Program-made: the position numbers and the translations under genes
Shown: in pieces, positions 50,355 to 59,980 of the stretch
Layout of the letters: each line of letters begins with the position of its first letter
Position numbering within the stretch: position 1 is the first letter of the stretch
The notes under the pieces: model-generated
The model's input: only the letters and a program-made list of their open reading frames with translations
Told to the model about the DNA's origin: nothing
Databases searched by the model: none
Assembly (NCBI RefSeq): GCF_000420545.1
Contig: NZ_ATVD01000003.1
Span: forward strand, 358,370 to 422,369
Direction of reading: 5' to 3'
Origin: Arenimonas oryziterrae DSM 21050 = YC6267
GTDB taxonomy: Bacteria > Pseudomonadota > Gammaproteobacteria > Xanthomonadales > Xanthomonadaceae
DNA length: 64,000 nucleotides

Positions 50355-53213
50355 ATGCGTGTTCGGGTGTTTTACCGGTTCCTGCTGGCGCTGCTGCTGC
50401 TGGCCGGTCCGGCACTCGCCTGCGCGAGCGCGCCCGCCGCGATCCCGGTGCCGCTGGATCCCGAGGTGCGCCAGGGCATGCTCAACAACGGCCTGCGCTA
50501 TTACCTGCGACGCAACGACGAACCGCGCGGCCGGGCCGAGCTGCGCCTGGTGGTACGCGTCGGTTCGGCGCTCGAAGACGATCATCAACGCGGACTGGCA
50601 CATTTCCTCGAGCACATGGCGTTCAACGGGACGCAGCGGTTTCCGAAAAACGAGCTGGTGAACACCCTGCAATCGGCCGGCGTGAAGTTCGGTGGCGATC
50701 TCAATGCGTACACCGGCTTCGACAAGACCGTGTACCAACTGCAGGTGCCGACGCGCGCGAAGGCTTACGACAACGGTCTGGTCGTGCTGCGCGAATGGGC
50801 CGGCAACATGAGTCTCACCGATGCCGACATCGAGGCCGAACGCGGCGTGGTGCTGGCCGAGTTACGCAGTGCCAGTGGCCCGTCCGAACGTGTCCTGCGC
50901 GCCAGCCTGCCGCGCGTGTTCAACGGTAGCCGCTACGCCGACCGGCTGCCGATCGGCAATGAAGCCAGCCTGCGCGGATTTTCCGCCGCCGACCTGCGCC
51001 GGTTCCATCGCGACTGGTATCGGCCCGGACTGATGGCGGTGATCGTGGTCGGCGACATCGATCTGGATCTCACCGAACGGCGCATCCACGGTCTGTTCGG
51101 CGATCTCGAAGAACCGGTCGCCGCACCGACGCGGCCGGGCCGCTTCACGATTCCCGCGCGCAGCTGGGCCGAAACGATGGTGCTCAGCGAACCCGAGCTG
51201 CCGATGACCAGCGTGCGCGCCACGCTCTGGGTGCGGCCCAGCGGCGGCGTATCCACCGTCGACAGTTTCCGCCGCACGCTGCAGCAGCGGTTGATCAACC
51301 GCATGCTGTCCCTGCGCCTGCTGGAGCTGACCGATCGTCCCGAGCGGCCGTTCCTGACCGCGAGCGCCGGCAGTTCGCGCCTGGTCGCCGGCTATTCCCA
51401 GTTCGCGATCAGCGCGACGCTCGCCGGCGATTCGCCGCTGGTCGCGGCGCGGCAGATCCTGCTCGAAGTCGAACGCGCGCGGCGGTTCGGCTTTACCGCT
51501 GGCGAGCTCGAACGCGCGCGCCGGGAGATGCAGGAGAACTACGCGCGCGCTTATGCCGAACGCAAGAAAACGCGCTCGGCCGCGTTCGCCGACGAACTCG
51601 TCGATCTCGCCGCCTACGGCGACGCGGCGCCCGGCATCGACTGGGAATACCGGCAGGTGTCGACCTGGTTGCCGACGCTGACCCTGACCGAGATCAACGA
51701 GGCCCGCGGCCGTGGACTGCAGGGCGATGGCCAGGCGCCCTTCCTGCTCGTCGCCGGTCCGCCCGGCGAAGGCCGCGGCATGCTGCCGACCGACGCCCAA
51801 CTCGCGACGATGATCGCCACGCTCGCCAACGAGAAAATCGTCGCTTACGAAGATCGCGGTAACGACGCGCCCTTGCTCGCGCAGCGACCCGTCGCCGGCA
51901 AGCGCCTGGCGACGCAACGCGACGCGGCGACCGGGCAATGGCATCTGCGTTACGGCAACGGCCTGCGCGTGACCTTGATTCCGACCGACTACCGCGACGA
52001 CGAGATCCTGCTCTCGGGCCTGCGGCCGGGTGGCCATCTGCGCTATCCGGACGCCGACGCGCGCAGTGCGCAATATGCCGCACCGGTCGCGAGCTCGATG
52101 GGCTATGGCGTGTTCACACCCTTGCAGCTGCAGCGCAAGTTGCAGGGCAGCCAGGTCGACGTGCGCACGAGCATCGACGACTACGCCGAGCGCATCGAGG
52201 GCCGCGCGCGCCCCGCCGAGCTGCGCACCCTGCTCGAGCTCCTGACCCTGAAGATGACCCAGCCGCGTCGCGATCCGACCCGCTACGAACAATTCCGCCA
52301 GCAACTGGGCGGCGTGTTCGCCGGGTTCCGCAATTCGCCGCAGGCCCTGTTCGAGGATCGCCTGTATGCGCGCTATTACGACGCGCATCCGCGCGCGATG
52401 CGCTTGGGCCAACCCGAGGACGTCGCGCAGATCGATCTCGATCGTGCGCTGGCGATCTATCGCGAGCGCCTGGGCAATGCCGACGGCTTCGAATTCGTGC
52501 TCGTCGGCAAGTTCGATCCGAAAACCGTGCTGCCCCTGCTCGACACTTATCTCGGCGGCCTGCCCGGACAACGCGGCGGGGCCGGCTTCGTCGATCGCGG
52601 CGTGCGTCCGTATCGCGAAGGCGGCTCGGAAACCCAGCGTCTGGGCAACGACGCCAAAGCCAGCCTGATCGTCACCTATGCCGGTGACACCGCCGCCGGT
52701 GCCGACGCCGCGTTGCGCAAAACCGCCCTGGTCGACATCCTGCAGCAGCGTCTGCTCGAAGAAATCCGCGAGGACATGGGCAGTGCCTATGCGCCGCGCG
52801 TGAGCGGAAATGTCTGGACCGTGCCCAACGAGGGGTACGACATCCGCTTCGTGCTCGAGCTCGCGCCGACCGATGCCGCCGCCGTCGAGCAGCGCCTGCA
52901 AAAGCTCATTGACGATCTGGTCGCGCAGGGACCACGGCCAGGCGAACTCGCGCGCTTCCAGCAGGTCACGCGCACCCAGTATCCGGTACGCCGGCGCAGC
53001 AACGGCTTCTGGATCGGCGATTTCGCGCGGCGTGTGCTGACGCCGACGCTGGAGATCGCGCCCGATCGCTATCTCGCGCGCGTCGCCGCGCTCACCGACG
53101 CCCAGGTGCAGGCGACCGCGCGCGACTGGCTGCGCCCCGAGCGGCGCCTGCGACTGCTGCAGCTGCCGGCCGGCCCTGCCGGCGCGGCCGCCGACGCGGC
53201 CGGCACGCGCTGA
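50355..53213 (+). CDS. M16-family zinc metallopeptidase (PqqL-like), periplasmic
   Basis: 952 aa (E. coli PqqL 931). Signal peptide MRVRVFYRFLLALLLLAGPALACASA. The inverted zinc motif HFLEH (His83-Glu86-His87) lies in GLAHFLEHMAFNGT, with the distal Glu in the IEAERGVVLAEL block (Glu162 region). Two M16 halves are seen; the second, inactive one has RYYDAHPRAM and GNADGFEFVLVGKFD. Family members degrade peptides or small imported proteins in the periplasm. Substrate is unknown, and no receptor gene is adjacent. Confidence 0.93.
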   Translation: MRVRVFYRFLLALLLLAGPALACASAPAAIPVPLDPEVRQGMLNNGLRYYLRRNDEPRGRAELRLVVRVGSALEDDHQRGLAHFLEHMAFNGTQRFPKNELVNTLQSAGVKFGGDLNAYTGFDKTVYQLQVPTRAKAYDNGLVVLREWAGNMSLTDADIEAERGVVLAELRSASGPSERVLRASLPRVFNGSRYADRLPIGNEASLRGFSAADLRRFHRDWYRPGLMAVIVVGDIDLDLTERRIHGLFGDLEEPVAAPTRPGRFTIPARSWAETMVLSEPELPMTSVRATLWVRPSGGVSTVDSFRRTLQQRLINRMLSLRLLELTDRPERPFLTASAGSSRLVAGYSQFAISATLAGDSPLVAARQILLEVERARRFGFTAGELERARREMQENYARAYAERKKTRSAAFADELVDLAAYGDAAPGIDWEYRQVSTWLPTLTLTEINEARGRGLQGDGQAPFLLVAGPPGEGRGMLPTDAQLATMIATLANEKIVAYEDRGNDAPLLAQRPVAGKRLATQRDAATGQWHLRYGNGLRVTLIPTDYRDDEILLSGLRPGGHLRYPDADARSAQYAAPVASSMGYGVFTPLQLQRKLQGSQVDVRTSIDDYAERIEGRARPAELRTLLELLTLKMTQPRRDPTRYEQFRQQLGGVFAGFRNSPQALFEDRLYARYYDAHPRAMRLGQPEDVAQIDLDRALAIYRERLGNADGFEFVLVGKFDPKTVLPLLDTYLGGLPGQRGGAGFVDRGVRPYREGGSETQRLGNDAKASLIVTYAGDTAAGADAALRKTALVDILQQRLLEEIREDMGSAYAPRVSGNVWTVPNEGYDIRFVLELAPTDAAAVEQRLQKLIDDLVAQGPRPGELARFQQVTRTQYPVRRRSNGFWIGDFARRVLTPTLEIAPDRYLARVAALTDAQVQATARDWLRPERRLRLLQLPAGPAGAAADAAGTR

Positions 53214-53271
53214 GCCGCAGCCACCTCGCCGTGTTTGTTAGGCTGCACCCTCCGCTCACCACGACCGACGC

Positions 53272-54222
53272 ATGACCCACTCCACGCCCGTCTTCGCCGA
53301 CCTGCTCGCCGCCGCCGCGCGCATCGCACCGCATGCTCACGTCACCCCGGTGCTGCGCTCGCAGTCGCTCGATGCGCTCACTGGCGCGTCTTTGTATTTC
53401 AAGGCGGAGAATCTCCAGCGCGCGGGTGCGTTCAAGTTCCGCGGTGCCTGCAATGCGGTCTGGTCGCTCAGCGACGCCGAGGCAGCGCGCGGCGTGCTCA
53501 CGCATTCCTCGGGCAATCACGGCGCCGCGCTGGCCTTGGCCGCGCGCACGCGTGGCATTCCCGCGCATGTCGTCGTACCCGAAGGCGCGGTCGCGACCAA
53601 GGTCGCGGCGATTCGTGCCTATGGCGCGACCGTGCACGTGTGCGCACCGACGCTGGCCGCGCGCGAAGCGATGACGGCGCAGTTGCAGGCGTCCACCGGC
53701 GCCGAACTCGTGCATCCGTTCACCGATGCGCGGGTGATCGCCGGCCAGGGCACGGCCGCGCTGGAATTGCTCAAACAGGCCGGCGATCTCGACGCGGTGT
53801 TCGCGCCGATCGGCGGCGGCGGTCTCATCGGGGGTACAGCGATCGCGGTCGCCGGCCTGACGACGGGTACGCGCGTGGTCGCGGCCGAGCCCGTCGGTGC
53901 GAGCGATGCCTACGACTCCTTGCAGCGTGGCGCGCGCGTCGCCGAGCTGGTACCCGACACGATCTGCGACGGCCTGCGCGCGCTGATCGGTGCGGTGAAT
54001 TTCGAGTTGCTGCGCGCGCACCGGGTCGAGGTACTACTGGTCAGCGATGCGCAGACGCAGGCGGCCATGCGCCTGCTCTGGGAACGGCTGAAACTCGTGG
54101 TCGAACCCTCCAGCGCCACGGTGTTCGCCGCCTTGCTCGCGCATCGCGAGCGCTTCGCCGGACAGCGGCTGGGCCTGATCCTGTCCGGCGGCAACGTCGA
54201 TCTGGACGCGCTGCGCGGGTGA
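53272..54222 (+). CDS. PLP-dependent threonine/serine dehydratase (or serine racemase)
   Basis: 316 aa, fold type II PLP enzyme. The Schiff-base Lys55 is in GAFKFRGA, SSGNHG binds substrate carboxylate, and GGGGLIGG is the phosphate loop. There is no ACT domain, so it resembles catabolic/TdcB-type threonine dehydratases or eukaryotic-type serine racemase; sequence alone does not decide. It catalyses deamination of Thr/Ser to 2-oxo acids or racemisation of Ser. It starts 58 bp after the peptidase stop and converges with the next gene. Confidence 0.9.
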   Translation: MTHSTPVFADLLAAAARIAPHAHVTPVLRSQSLDALTGASLYFKAENLQRAGAFKFRGACNAVWSLSDAEAARGVLTHSSGNHGAALALAARTRGIPAHVVVPEGAVATKVAAIRAYGATVHVCAPTLAAREAMTAQLQASTGAELVHPFTDARVIAGQGTAALELLKQAGDLDAVFAPIGGGGLIGGTAIAVAGLTTGTRVVAAEPVGASDAYDSLQRGARVAELVPDTICDGLRALIGAVNFELLRAHRVEVLLVSDAQTQAAMRLLWERLKLVVEPSSATVFAALLAHRERFAGQRLGLILSGGNVDLDALRG

Positions 54223-54234
54223 CGCCGCGCCGGC

Positions 54235-55047
54235 TTACTCCGCCGCTTGCATCATCTTGCGGCCTTCGGCGCTGAACATCGTGCGGATCACGCCGGCACG
54301 TTCGTGTTCGGGCAAGGCCATGATCGCTTCCATCATCCAACCCATCGCTTCGCAACGGCGCATCGCCGGGATCGACGGGTCCGAGAGTTTGTCCATCAGC
54401 GCCAGCGATTCCGGGCCGTGCTTCTCGATCATGGCGGTGACGAACTTCAGCAGCGAATCCTGCAGCGGCAGTTTTTCCGGCAGCTGCAGCGGGCCATCGC
54501 GACCGGTGCGCAGCACGCCGAGGAAAGCGGCCATCATGTCGCGGGTGAAGCTCGGGCCGGCCGCTTCTTCGAGCGCAGCTTCCTCGGCGTCGGTCAGCGT
54601 GGCGCCGCTGGTCGAGGAGGTCACGGCCTTGCACATGATCTCGTCGCGCGTGCCCAGCTGCATCAGCTTGGCGAGCATCGCACCAAAGGCATTGGCGCCG
54701 GCGTCGTCGGTGCGCGCGAGGTAGGGATCGGCGAGTTCGAAGGCGAGATTGCCCGCGACGCTGGCGACGAAATCCTCGGTGCCGGCGAGCTTGGGTTTGA
54801 CCACCGTGGCGATGCGCAAGGCCGATTCCCAGCGGCTGCGGAAGGTCGGATCCTCGCGCGTGAGGATGCGCAGCGCCTCGTACTTGGCCAAGGCCTGCTC
54901 CATGCGCGCCTTCAGCTCGGGCGACAGGCCCGGGGCCGGTGCGGTCGTCGGGTTCGGCACCGCGACGGCGGTGGCGGCGGCGAACGCGGCCGGCGTCGTC
55001 AGCAGGCTCAGGGTCAGGGCGAGAAGCAGTGGGCGCATGGCGGTCAT
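54235..55047 (-). CDS. Exported helical protein of unknown function
   Basis: 270 aa. Signal peptide MTAMRPLLLALTLSLLTTPAAFA, then a Pro/Thr linker (VPNPTTAPAPG) and an all-alpha body of about 220 residues (ARMEQALAKYEALRILTRED, ADPYLARTDDAGANAFGAML, ending VIRTMFSAEGRKMMQAAE). Only two Cys are present (in IMCKAV and RRCEAM). No family is recognised. The start could be 55047 or the ATG at 55038. It is divergent from the PH-domain gene. Confidence 0.75.
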   Translation of the reverse strand: MTAMRPLLLALTLSLLTTPAAFAAATAVAVPNPTTAPAPGLSPELKARMEQALAKYEALRILTREDPTFRSRWESALRIATVVKPKLAGTEDFVASVAGNLAFELADPYLARTDDAGANAFGAMLAKLMQLGTRDEIMCKAVTSSTSGATLTDAEEAALEEAAGPSFTRDMMAAFLGVLRTGRDGPLQLPEKLPLQDSLLKFVTAMIEKHGPESLALMDKLSDPSIPAMRRCEAMGWMMEAIMALPEHERAGVIRTMFSAEGRKMMQAAE

Positions 55048-55173
55048 CGATCGGGGAAACAGGCGGTCATTAAACCACGCCCGTCCCGCGTCCGAGGCGG
55101 CCGCGATTGTGCCGTTCGCCCCCGCGTGCTTGACTAGACCGGTACGCGAATCCGCGCGATCCGGGAGCCGGGC

Positions 55174-55605
55174 ATGAGTGAAGAACGCATCGAGTGGACG
55201 GGCCATCCGTCGCAATGGCAGAACGCCTGGTGGTTCCTCGCCTGCGTGCTGCTGCTGCCGATCCCCGTCGCGATCTGGAAATGGCTGGTCACGCGCAGCA
55301 CGGTCTACACGCTGACCGATCAGCGACTGAAATTCACCCGCGGCGTGCTCAGCAAGACCACCGAAGACCTGGAGCTGTATCGCGTTCGCGACACCAAGTT
55401 CCAGCAGAACTTCTTCGAGCGTCTGTTCGACCTGGGCGAGATCCAGCTCTACACCACCGACGCGAGCACGCCGGTGATTTCCCTGCCTTTCATTCCCGAT
55501 GCCGACGGCGTGCGGGAACGCATCCGCGCCCTGGTCGAAGCCCGTCGCGACGCCAAACGCGTGCGCTCGCTCGACATCGGCGGTGAGGACGCGGCGCTGC
55601 ACTGA
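55174..55605 (+). CDS. Bacterial PH-domain (DUF304/YdbT-like) membrane protein
   Basis: 143 aa. A single hydrophobic segment (WWFLACVLLLPIPVAIWKWL) is followed by a bacterial PH-like domain: TVYTLTDQRLKFTRGVLSKTTEDLELYRVRD, then LYTTDASTPVISLPFIPD. The YTLTDQRL...G...L..VRD pattern is characteristic of the family. Function is unknown. It converges with bioC, 27 bp apart. Confidence 0.88.
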   Translation: MSEERIEWTGHPSQWQNAWWFLACVLLLPIPVAIWKWLVTRSTVYTLTDQRLKFTRGVLSKTTEDLELYRVRDTKFQQNFFERLFDLGEIQLYTTDASTPVISLPFIPDADGVRERIRALVEARRDAKRVRSLDIGGEDAALH

Positions 55606-55632
55606 TCGTCGGTGCCGTCGCGCACGCGCGCG

Positions 55633-56526
55633 TCAGCGCCGACGAACCGGAATGCGGTCGGCGGGAAAACTCGCGATATCGGCGCTGCCCTCGCGACGTG
55701 GCGCGCCGGCGTCGGGTGCCCAGGCGGTCGCGGTGATGACTTCCCAACTGCTGGGCAGCACGCCGTCGCGCCGCTGGCCTTCGTAGGCCTGCACCATGCC
55801 GGCATGCCGGGCCTTGCCGCCGAGCCCGCGCGGGCGTTGCACGCGGGCATCGCCGGCACCGATGGCGCGCAGTTCCTGCAACAGGCCGCGCACGTCGGCA
55901 TAGGTCAGCGTGAACAGATCGCGCTCGAGCACGGGATTGCGAAAGCCGGCCGCGATCAGCGCATCGCCAACCTGCTGGATCGCCGCGAACGGCGACAGTG
56001 GCGGCTGCCGTTCGCCCGCTGCGAGATACGCTTCGCGCAATTCCAGCAGCGTGTCCGGCCCGAAGGTCGAAAACAGCAGCAGCCCCTGCGGCCTGAGCAC
56101 GCGCCGGAATTCCGCCAGCGCCACCGGCAGGTCCGGTACCCATTGCAGGCACAGGCTGGAAAAAATCACGTCGATGCTGGCATCGGCGAATGGCAGTTGC
56201 GAAGCCTCGGCGCAGACGCGTTTGACCGGTCGCCAGAAGCGCGTCTGCCGCGGCACTTCGCGCAGCATCGGCAAGGCCAGGTCGAGGGCGATGACGTCCG
56301 CGCCCGGCCAGCGTTTTTTCATCGCCGCGCTCGCGCGTCCCGGGCCGCTGCCGATGTCGAGGATGCGCGCCGGTTTCTTTTCTTCCAGCACGGCGAGTTG
56401 TTCGAGCAGCCGGCTTTCGACTTCCCGTTGCAGCACCGCGACTTCGGCATAGCCCGACGCGGCGCGGCCGAAACTGCGCTTGAGCCGCGCGAGATCGAAC
56501 AGCCGCGGACGCAGGGGCGTGCTCAC
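55633..56526 (-). CDS. bioC: Malonyl-ACP O-methyltransferase BioC
   Basis: SAM-dependent methyltransferase that methylates malonyl-ACP so that fatty-acid synthase can build the pimeloyl chain of biotin. 297 aa. Motif I is LDIGSGPGR; the acidic end of strand 2 is DVIALDLALPML; and LPFADASIDVIFSSLCLQWV and VLRPQGLLLFSTFGPDTL are typical of BioC. The start is a GTG at 56526 overlapping the bioH stop (GTGA). It is the last gene of the bio operon, and its C-terminal 30 residues are Pro/Arg-rich. Confidence 0.93.
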   Translation of the reverse strand: MSTPLRPRLFDLARLKRSFGRAASGYAEVAVLQREVESRLLEQLAVLEEKKPARILDIGSGPGRASAAMKKRWPGADVIALDLALPMLREVPRQTRFWRPVKRVCAEASQLPFADASIDVIFSSLCLQWVPDLPVALAEFRRVLRPQGLLLFSTFGPDTLLELREAYLAAGERQPPLSPFAAIQQVGDALIAAGFRNPVLERDLFTLTYADVRGLLQELRAIGAGDARVQRPRGLGGKARHAGMVQAYEGQRRDGVLPSSWEVITATAWAPDAGAPRREGSADIASFPADRIPVRRR

Positions 56527-57290
56527 GCCGGCAGGCCGCTCGCGAACGCGTCGAGGGCGTCGGCAACCTCGTCGGCATGGCTGAGGAAGGGCGCGTGGCC
56601 GCCGTGTTCGATCTGCACGAAGCTCGCCTGCGGCGCCAGCGCCGTGGCCGCGCGCATCGATGCGGGCGAGACCAGGCGATCGCGGCGACCGGCGATCCAC
56701 AGGCTCGGCATCGACAACGTCGGCAGCTCCGCGCACAGGTCGCTGTCCTGCAAGCGCGCCAGGCCTTCGCGCAGCACCTGCTGCGGCGGTTCGCCGTAGG
56801 CGTAGACGATCTCGCGCAGCTGGCGCAATTCATCGCGCACATGGTCGGAGCCCTGCGCCTCGAGCATCAGAAAGCGATCCAGCGTGGCCCGATAATCGTC
56901 CTCGAGATGACGCGCGAAGCCGTCGAACAACGCCGGATCCATGCCGCCGGGCCAGGCATCGCCGCGTACGAAACGCGGCGTTGACGCGAGCATGACCAGA
57001 CCGCGCACCGCCTCGGGCGATTGCAGCGCGCCGCGCAACGCGACCAGTCCGCCGAGCGACCAACCCAGCCACAGTGCCGGCGGCGTTTCCCGCGCGATCT
57101 GCGCGGCCATGATCGGCAACTGCAGGGGCAGCACGCTGTCGCGGCTGCGACCGTGTCCGGGCATGTCGACCAGGTGCAGGGTGTAACGCTCGCGCAGTCG
57201 CGCGACCAGCGGCGCGAATACGCCGCCGTGCATGGCCCAGCCATGGATCAGCACCAGCGCAGGGCCGGTGCCGATGGTTTCGATGAACAT
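56523..57290 (-). CDS. bioH: Pimeloyl-ACP methyl ester carboxylesterase BioH
   Basis: Removes the methyl group from pimeloyl-ACP methyl ester, ending chain elongation for biotin. 255 aa (E. coli 256). Nucleophile Ser78 in GWSLGG, oxyanion segment LIHGWAMHGG, acid near AGRRDRLVSP and His in EHGGHAPFLSH. It starts 1 bp after the upstream DUF7079 stop and overlaps bioC by 4 nt. Confidence 0.94.
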   Translation of the reverse strand: MFIETIGTGPALVLIHGWAMHGGVFAPLVARLRERYTLHLVDMPGHGRSRDSVLPLQLPIMAAQIARETPPALWLGWSLGGLVALRGALQSPEAVRGLVMLASTPRFVRGDAWPGGMDPALFDGFARHLEDDYRATLDRFLMLEAQGSDHVRDELRQLREIVYAYGEPPQQVLREGLARLQDSDLCAELPTLSMPSLWIAGRRDRLVSPASMRAATALAPQASFVQIEHGGHAPFLSHADEVADALDAFASGLPA

Positions 57291-57291
57291 G

Positions 57292-57657
57292 TCAGTCGGA
57301 CGCCGCGGGGGATCGGAGGTCCGCGATTATCGCATCGAGCTGTGACCATCGTCTGCGCATGTCCGCGCGCCGCAGCCACCACGCGGGCTGCAGGCGCGCC
57401 CGCCAGCCCCGTGGCTGGCGACGAATTTCCGCGCACAGCCAGTCGCGATCGAAGCCGTCCCAGACGCCGGCCGGTGCCAGCAGGTTGTAGGACAGCACGG
57501 GATGCACCTCGTCGAGCCAGATCTGCGCCAGTTCGTCGCGGCTAAACGGCGACTGCGCCAATACGCGAGCGCATGGCGCGATGAAGCCGTCGGTCTCGGT
57601 GTCGAGGTACAGCTCCGAGAGCGCCATCCAGACCCGCTCGCGCGCGGTCTCGGTCAC
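57292..57657 (-). CDS. DUF7079-type small protein within the bio operon
   Basis: 121 aa from a GTG at 57657; an ATG at 57627 would give 111 aa. The core ALSELYLDTETDG...LAQSPFSRDELAQIWLDEVHPVLSYNLL...GVWDGFDRDWL matches a family of uncharacterised proteins I recall as DUF7079. There is no signal peptide or enzyme motif. It is tightly packed, 8 bp after bioF and 1 bp before bioH, so it is cotranscribed with biotin genes. It may be a biotin-pathway accessory factor, or it may be a passenger; the family also occurs elsewhere. Confidence 0.78.
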   Translation of the reverse strand: MTETARERVWMALSELYLDTETDGFIAPCARVLAQSPFSRDELAQIWLDEVHPVLSYNLLAPAGVWDGFDRDWLCAEIRRQPRGWRARLQPAWWLRRADMRRRWSQLDAIIADLRSPAASD

Positions 57658-57665
57658 GGCGGCGC

Positions 57666-58856
57666 TCAGGCTTCGGCGGTCTGCGGGTTGCTGCAGATGA
57701 TCGTCAGCGCCGAGACCAGGGCATCGATCTCGTGTTCGCTGTGCGCGGCGGTGATGGTGATGCGCAGGCGCGACTGGCCTTCGGGCACCGTCGGCGGACG
57801 GATCGCGCCGACCAGGAAGCCCTGCGCCTCGAGCCGGCGCGCGACCGCGAGCGTGCGCGCGTTGTCGCCCAGCACCAGCGGCTGGATCGGCGTGTACGAC
57901 TCGGCCAGCGGCAGGCCGGCGCGCAAGGCGCCGCGACGGAAGCGGGCGATCAGTGATGCGACCTTGGCGCGACGCCAGGGCTCGCCGCGAATCAGGCGCA
58001 GCGAAGCGCGCATCGCGGCGGCCATGCCGGGCGCCGGCGCGGTGGTGAACAAATACGGACGCGCAGTTTCGGCAATGTGGCCGATCAAGGCCTCGCTGCC
58101 GAGCAGCATCGCGCCCTGGCCACCGAAGGCCTTGCCGAACGGCAGCACGAGCAGGGGCACTTCCCGCGCATTGAGGTTGGCGACCGCAGTGCTGCCGCGA
58201 CCGTCCGGTCCGATCACGCCGATGCCGTGGGCGTCGTCGACGTAGAAGGTCGCGTCTTCGGCGCGCGCGAGCAGGGCCAGGTCGCGCAGCGGCGCGAGGT
58301 CGCCGTCCATGCTGAACACGCCATCGGTCGCGAGCATCGCCGCGCCGTCCTTGTGACTGGCCAGCTGCCGCATCGCCGCTTCGACATCGCGATGCGGATA
58401 GCGCTTGAGTTCGCAGAACGACAGGCGGGCGCCATCGAGCAGGCAGGCATGGTTGAGCTTGTCCTGCACGCAGACATCGCCCGGTTCGAGCAGGGACTGC
58501 ATCACCGCCAGATTGGCTAGGTAGCCGCTGCCGAACAGCAGGCCGCGCGGGTAGCCCATCCATTCGGCGCATTCGTTTTCCAGCGCGGCGTGTTCGCTGC
58601 CATGGCCGCTGACCAGGGCCGAGGCACTGCTGCCGACGCCATGCCAGGCCGCGCCTTCCTGCAGCGCCGCGATCACTTCAAGATTCTGCGACAGGCCCAG
58701 ATAGTCGTTGCTGCAGAAATTCAGCAGGTCCTGGCCGTCGACTTTGACGCGCATGCCTTCGCGCGCTTGCACCACGCGCCGCGTGCGCACCGAGTCGCTG
58801 GCCACGCGCGCGCTGCGGGCGGCAAGAACACGATCGGTCAGGCGCTGGCGGCTCAT
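57666..58856 (-). CDS. bioF: 8-amino-7-oxononanoate synthase BioF
   Basis: PLP enzyme condensing pimeloyl-ACP with L-alanine to give KAPA. 396 aa. Conserved segments are LNFCSNDYLGLS, SGHGSEHAALE, FSMDGDLAPLRDL, YVDDAHGIGVIGPDGRG and the PLP-binding Lys242 in PFGKAFGGQG. Start ATG at 58856 is 7 bp after the bioB stop. Confidence 0.96.
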   Translation of the reverse strand: MSRQRLTDRVLAARSARVASDSVRTRRVVQAREGMRVKVDGQDLLNFCSNDYLGLSQNLEVIAALQEGAAWHGVGSSASALVSGHGSEHAALENECAEWMGYPRGLLFGSGYLANLAVMQSLLEPGDVCVQDKLNHACLLDGARLSFCELKRYPHRDVEAAMRQLASHKDGAAMLATDGVFSMDGDLAPLRDLALLARAEDATFYVDDAHGIGVIGPDGRGSTAVANLNAREVPLLVLPFGKAFGGQGAMLLGSEALIGHIAETARPYLFTTAPAPGMAAAMRASLRLIRGEPWRRAKVASLIARFRRGALRAGLPLAESYTPIQPLVLGDNARTLAVARRLEAQGFLVGAIRPPTVPEGQSRLRITITAAHSEHEIDALVSALTIICSNPQTAEA

Positions 58857-58863
58857 CGCGCGA

Positions 58864-59904
58864 TCAAGCGGCGCAGGCGCGCGCGCCGTCGCCATCGGCG
58901 CACAGCACGTCGGCGTGGACGGTACGCGCACCGTGGTCGTGCGGTGCCTGCGTGACCTGCATCGGCACCAGGCCCAGGCGCACGAACAGCGCCTGGTCGG
59001 CTTCGACGTCGGGGTTGCCGGTGGTCAGCAGTTTTTCGCCGTAGAAAATCGAGTTCGCGCCGGCGAGGAAACACATCGCCTGCAGCTCTTCGCTCATTTC
59101 CGCGCGACCGGCGGACAGGCGCACGACCGACTGCGGCATGATCAGGCGTGCGACCGCGATCGTGCGCACGAATTCGAACGGATCGAGCAGGGCCGTGCCG
59201 TGCAAGGGCGTGCCTTCGACCTGCACCAGGCGGTTGATCGGCACCGAGCCGGGATGCTCGGGCAGATTGGCGAGCGTCTGCAGCAGGCCGGCGCGCTGTT
59301 CGCGCGATTCGCCCATGCCGACGATGCCGCCGCAGCAGGTTTTCAGGCCGACGTTGCGCACATGTTCGAGCGTGTCCAGACGGTCCTGGTATTCGCGCGT
59401 CTTGATCACGTCGCCGTAGAACTCCGGCGCGGTATCGAGATTATGGTTGTAGTAGTCCAGGCCGGCGTTCTTGAGCGTGTTCGCCTGCTCGCCGTTGAGC
59501 ATGCCCAGGGTCGCGCACGCTTCCAGGCCCAGCGCCTTGACCGCGCTGACCATCTCGGCGACCTGCGCCACGTCCTTGTCCTTGGGCGAACGCCAGGCGG
59601 CGCCCATGCAAAAACGCGAGGCGCCGGCATCTTTCGCCTGCTGCGCCTTGGCCACGACCTCTTCGACCGTAAGCAGCTTGTGCGCTTTCAGGCCGGTGTT
59701 GTAACGCGCGCTCTGCGGGCAGTACGCGCAATCCTCGGGGCAGCCGCCGGTCTTGATCGACAGCAGGGTCGAGACCTGGACTTCGCGCGGATCGAAATTT
59801 TCACGGTGCGCCGTGGCGGCGCGATGCATGAGGTCGGGGAAGGGCAGCGCGAACAGCGCCAGCACTTCGTCCCGGGACCAGTCATGACGGAGGACAGCAG
59901 GCAT
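58864..59904 (-). CDS. bioB: Biotin synthase BioB
   Basis: Radical SAM enzyme that inserts sulfur into dethiobiotin. 346 aa (E. coli 346). The SAM-cluster cysteines are Cys55, Cys59 and Cys62 in CPEDCAYC. The second-cluster residues are in RFCMGAAWR, the [12 protein letters not shown] block and [11 protein letters not shown]. First gene of the operon, divergent from comF. The His/Ala-rich C-terminus ([20 protein letters not shown]) is variable. Confidence 0.97.
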   Translation of the reverse strand: MPAVLRHDWSRDEVLALFALPFPDLMHRAATAHRENFDPREVQVSTLLSIKTGGCPEDCAYCPQSARYNTGLKAHKLLTVEEVVAKAQQAKDAGASRFCMGAAWRSPKDKDVAQVAEMVSAVKALGLEACATLGMLNGEQANTLKNAGLDYYNHNLDTAPEFYGDVIKTREYQDRLDTLEHVRNVGLKTCCGGIVGMGESREQRAGLLQTLANLPEHPGSVPINRLVQVEGTPLHGTALLDPFEFVRTIAVARLIMPQSVVRLSAGRAEMSEELQAMCFLAGANSIFYGEKLLTTGNPDVEADQALFVRLGLVPMQVTQAPHDHGARTVHADVLCADGDGARACAA

Positions 59905-59941
59905 GGGGGGAGTCCGACAGCGCCAGAAATGGCGAAGGGGC

Positions 59942-59970
59942 AGTCTGGTGAGCAGCCCCCCTCCTGTCAA
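59942..59970 (-). promoter_or_regulatory. Candidate bioB promoter
   Basis: On the minus strand a perfect -35 TTGACA (59970-59965) is followed 17 bp later by CAGACT (59947-59942), a weak -10. The site lies 38-66 bp upstream of the bioB ATG. No BirA operator-like palindrome was seen. Confidence 0.4.
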
Positions 59971-59980
59971 CCTGAACGCT

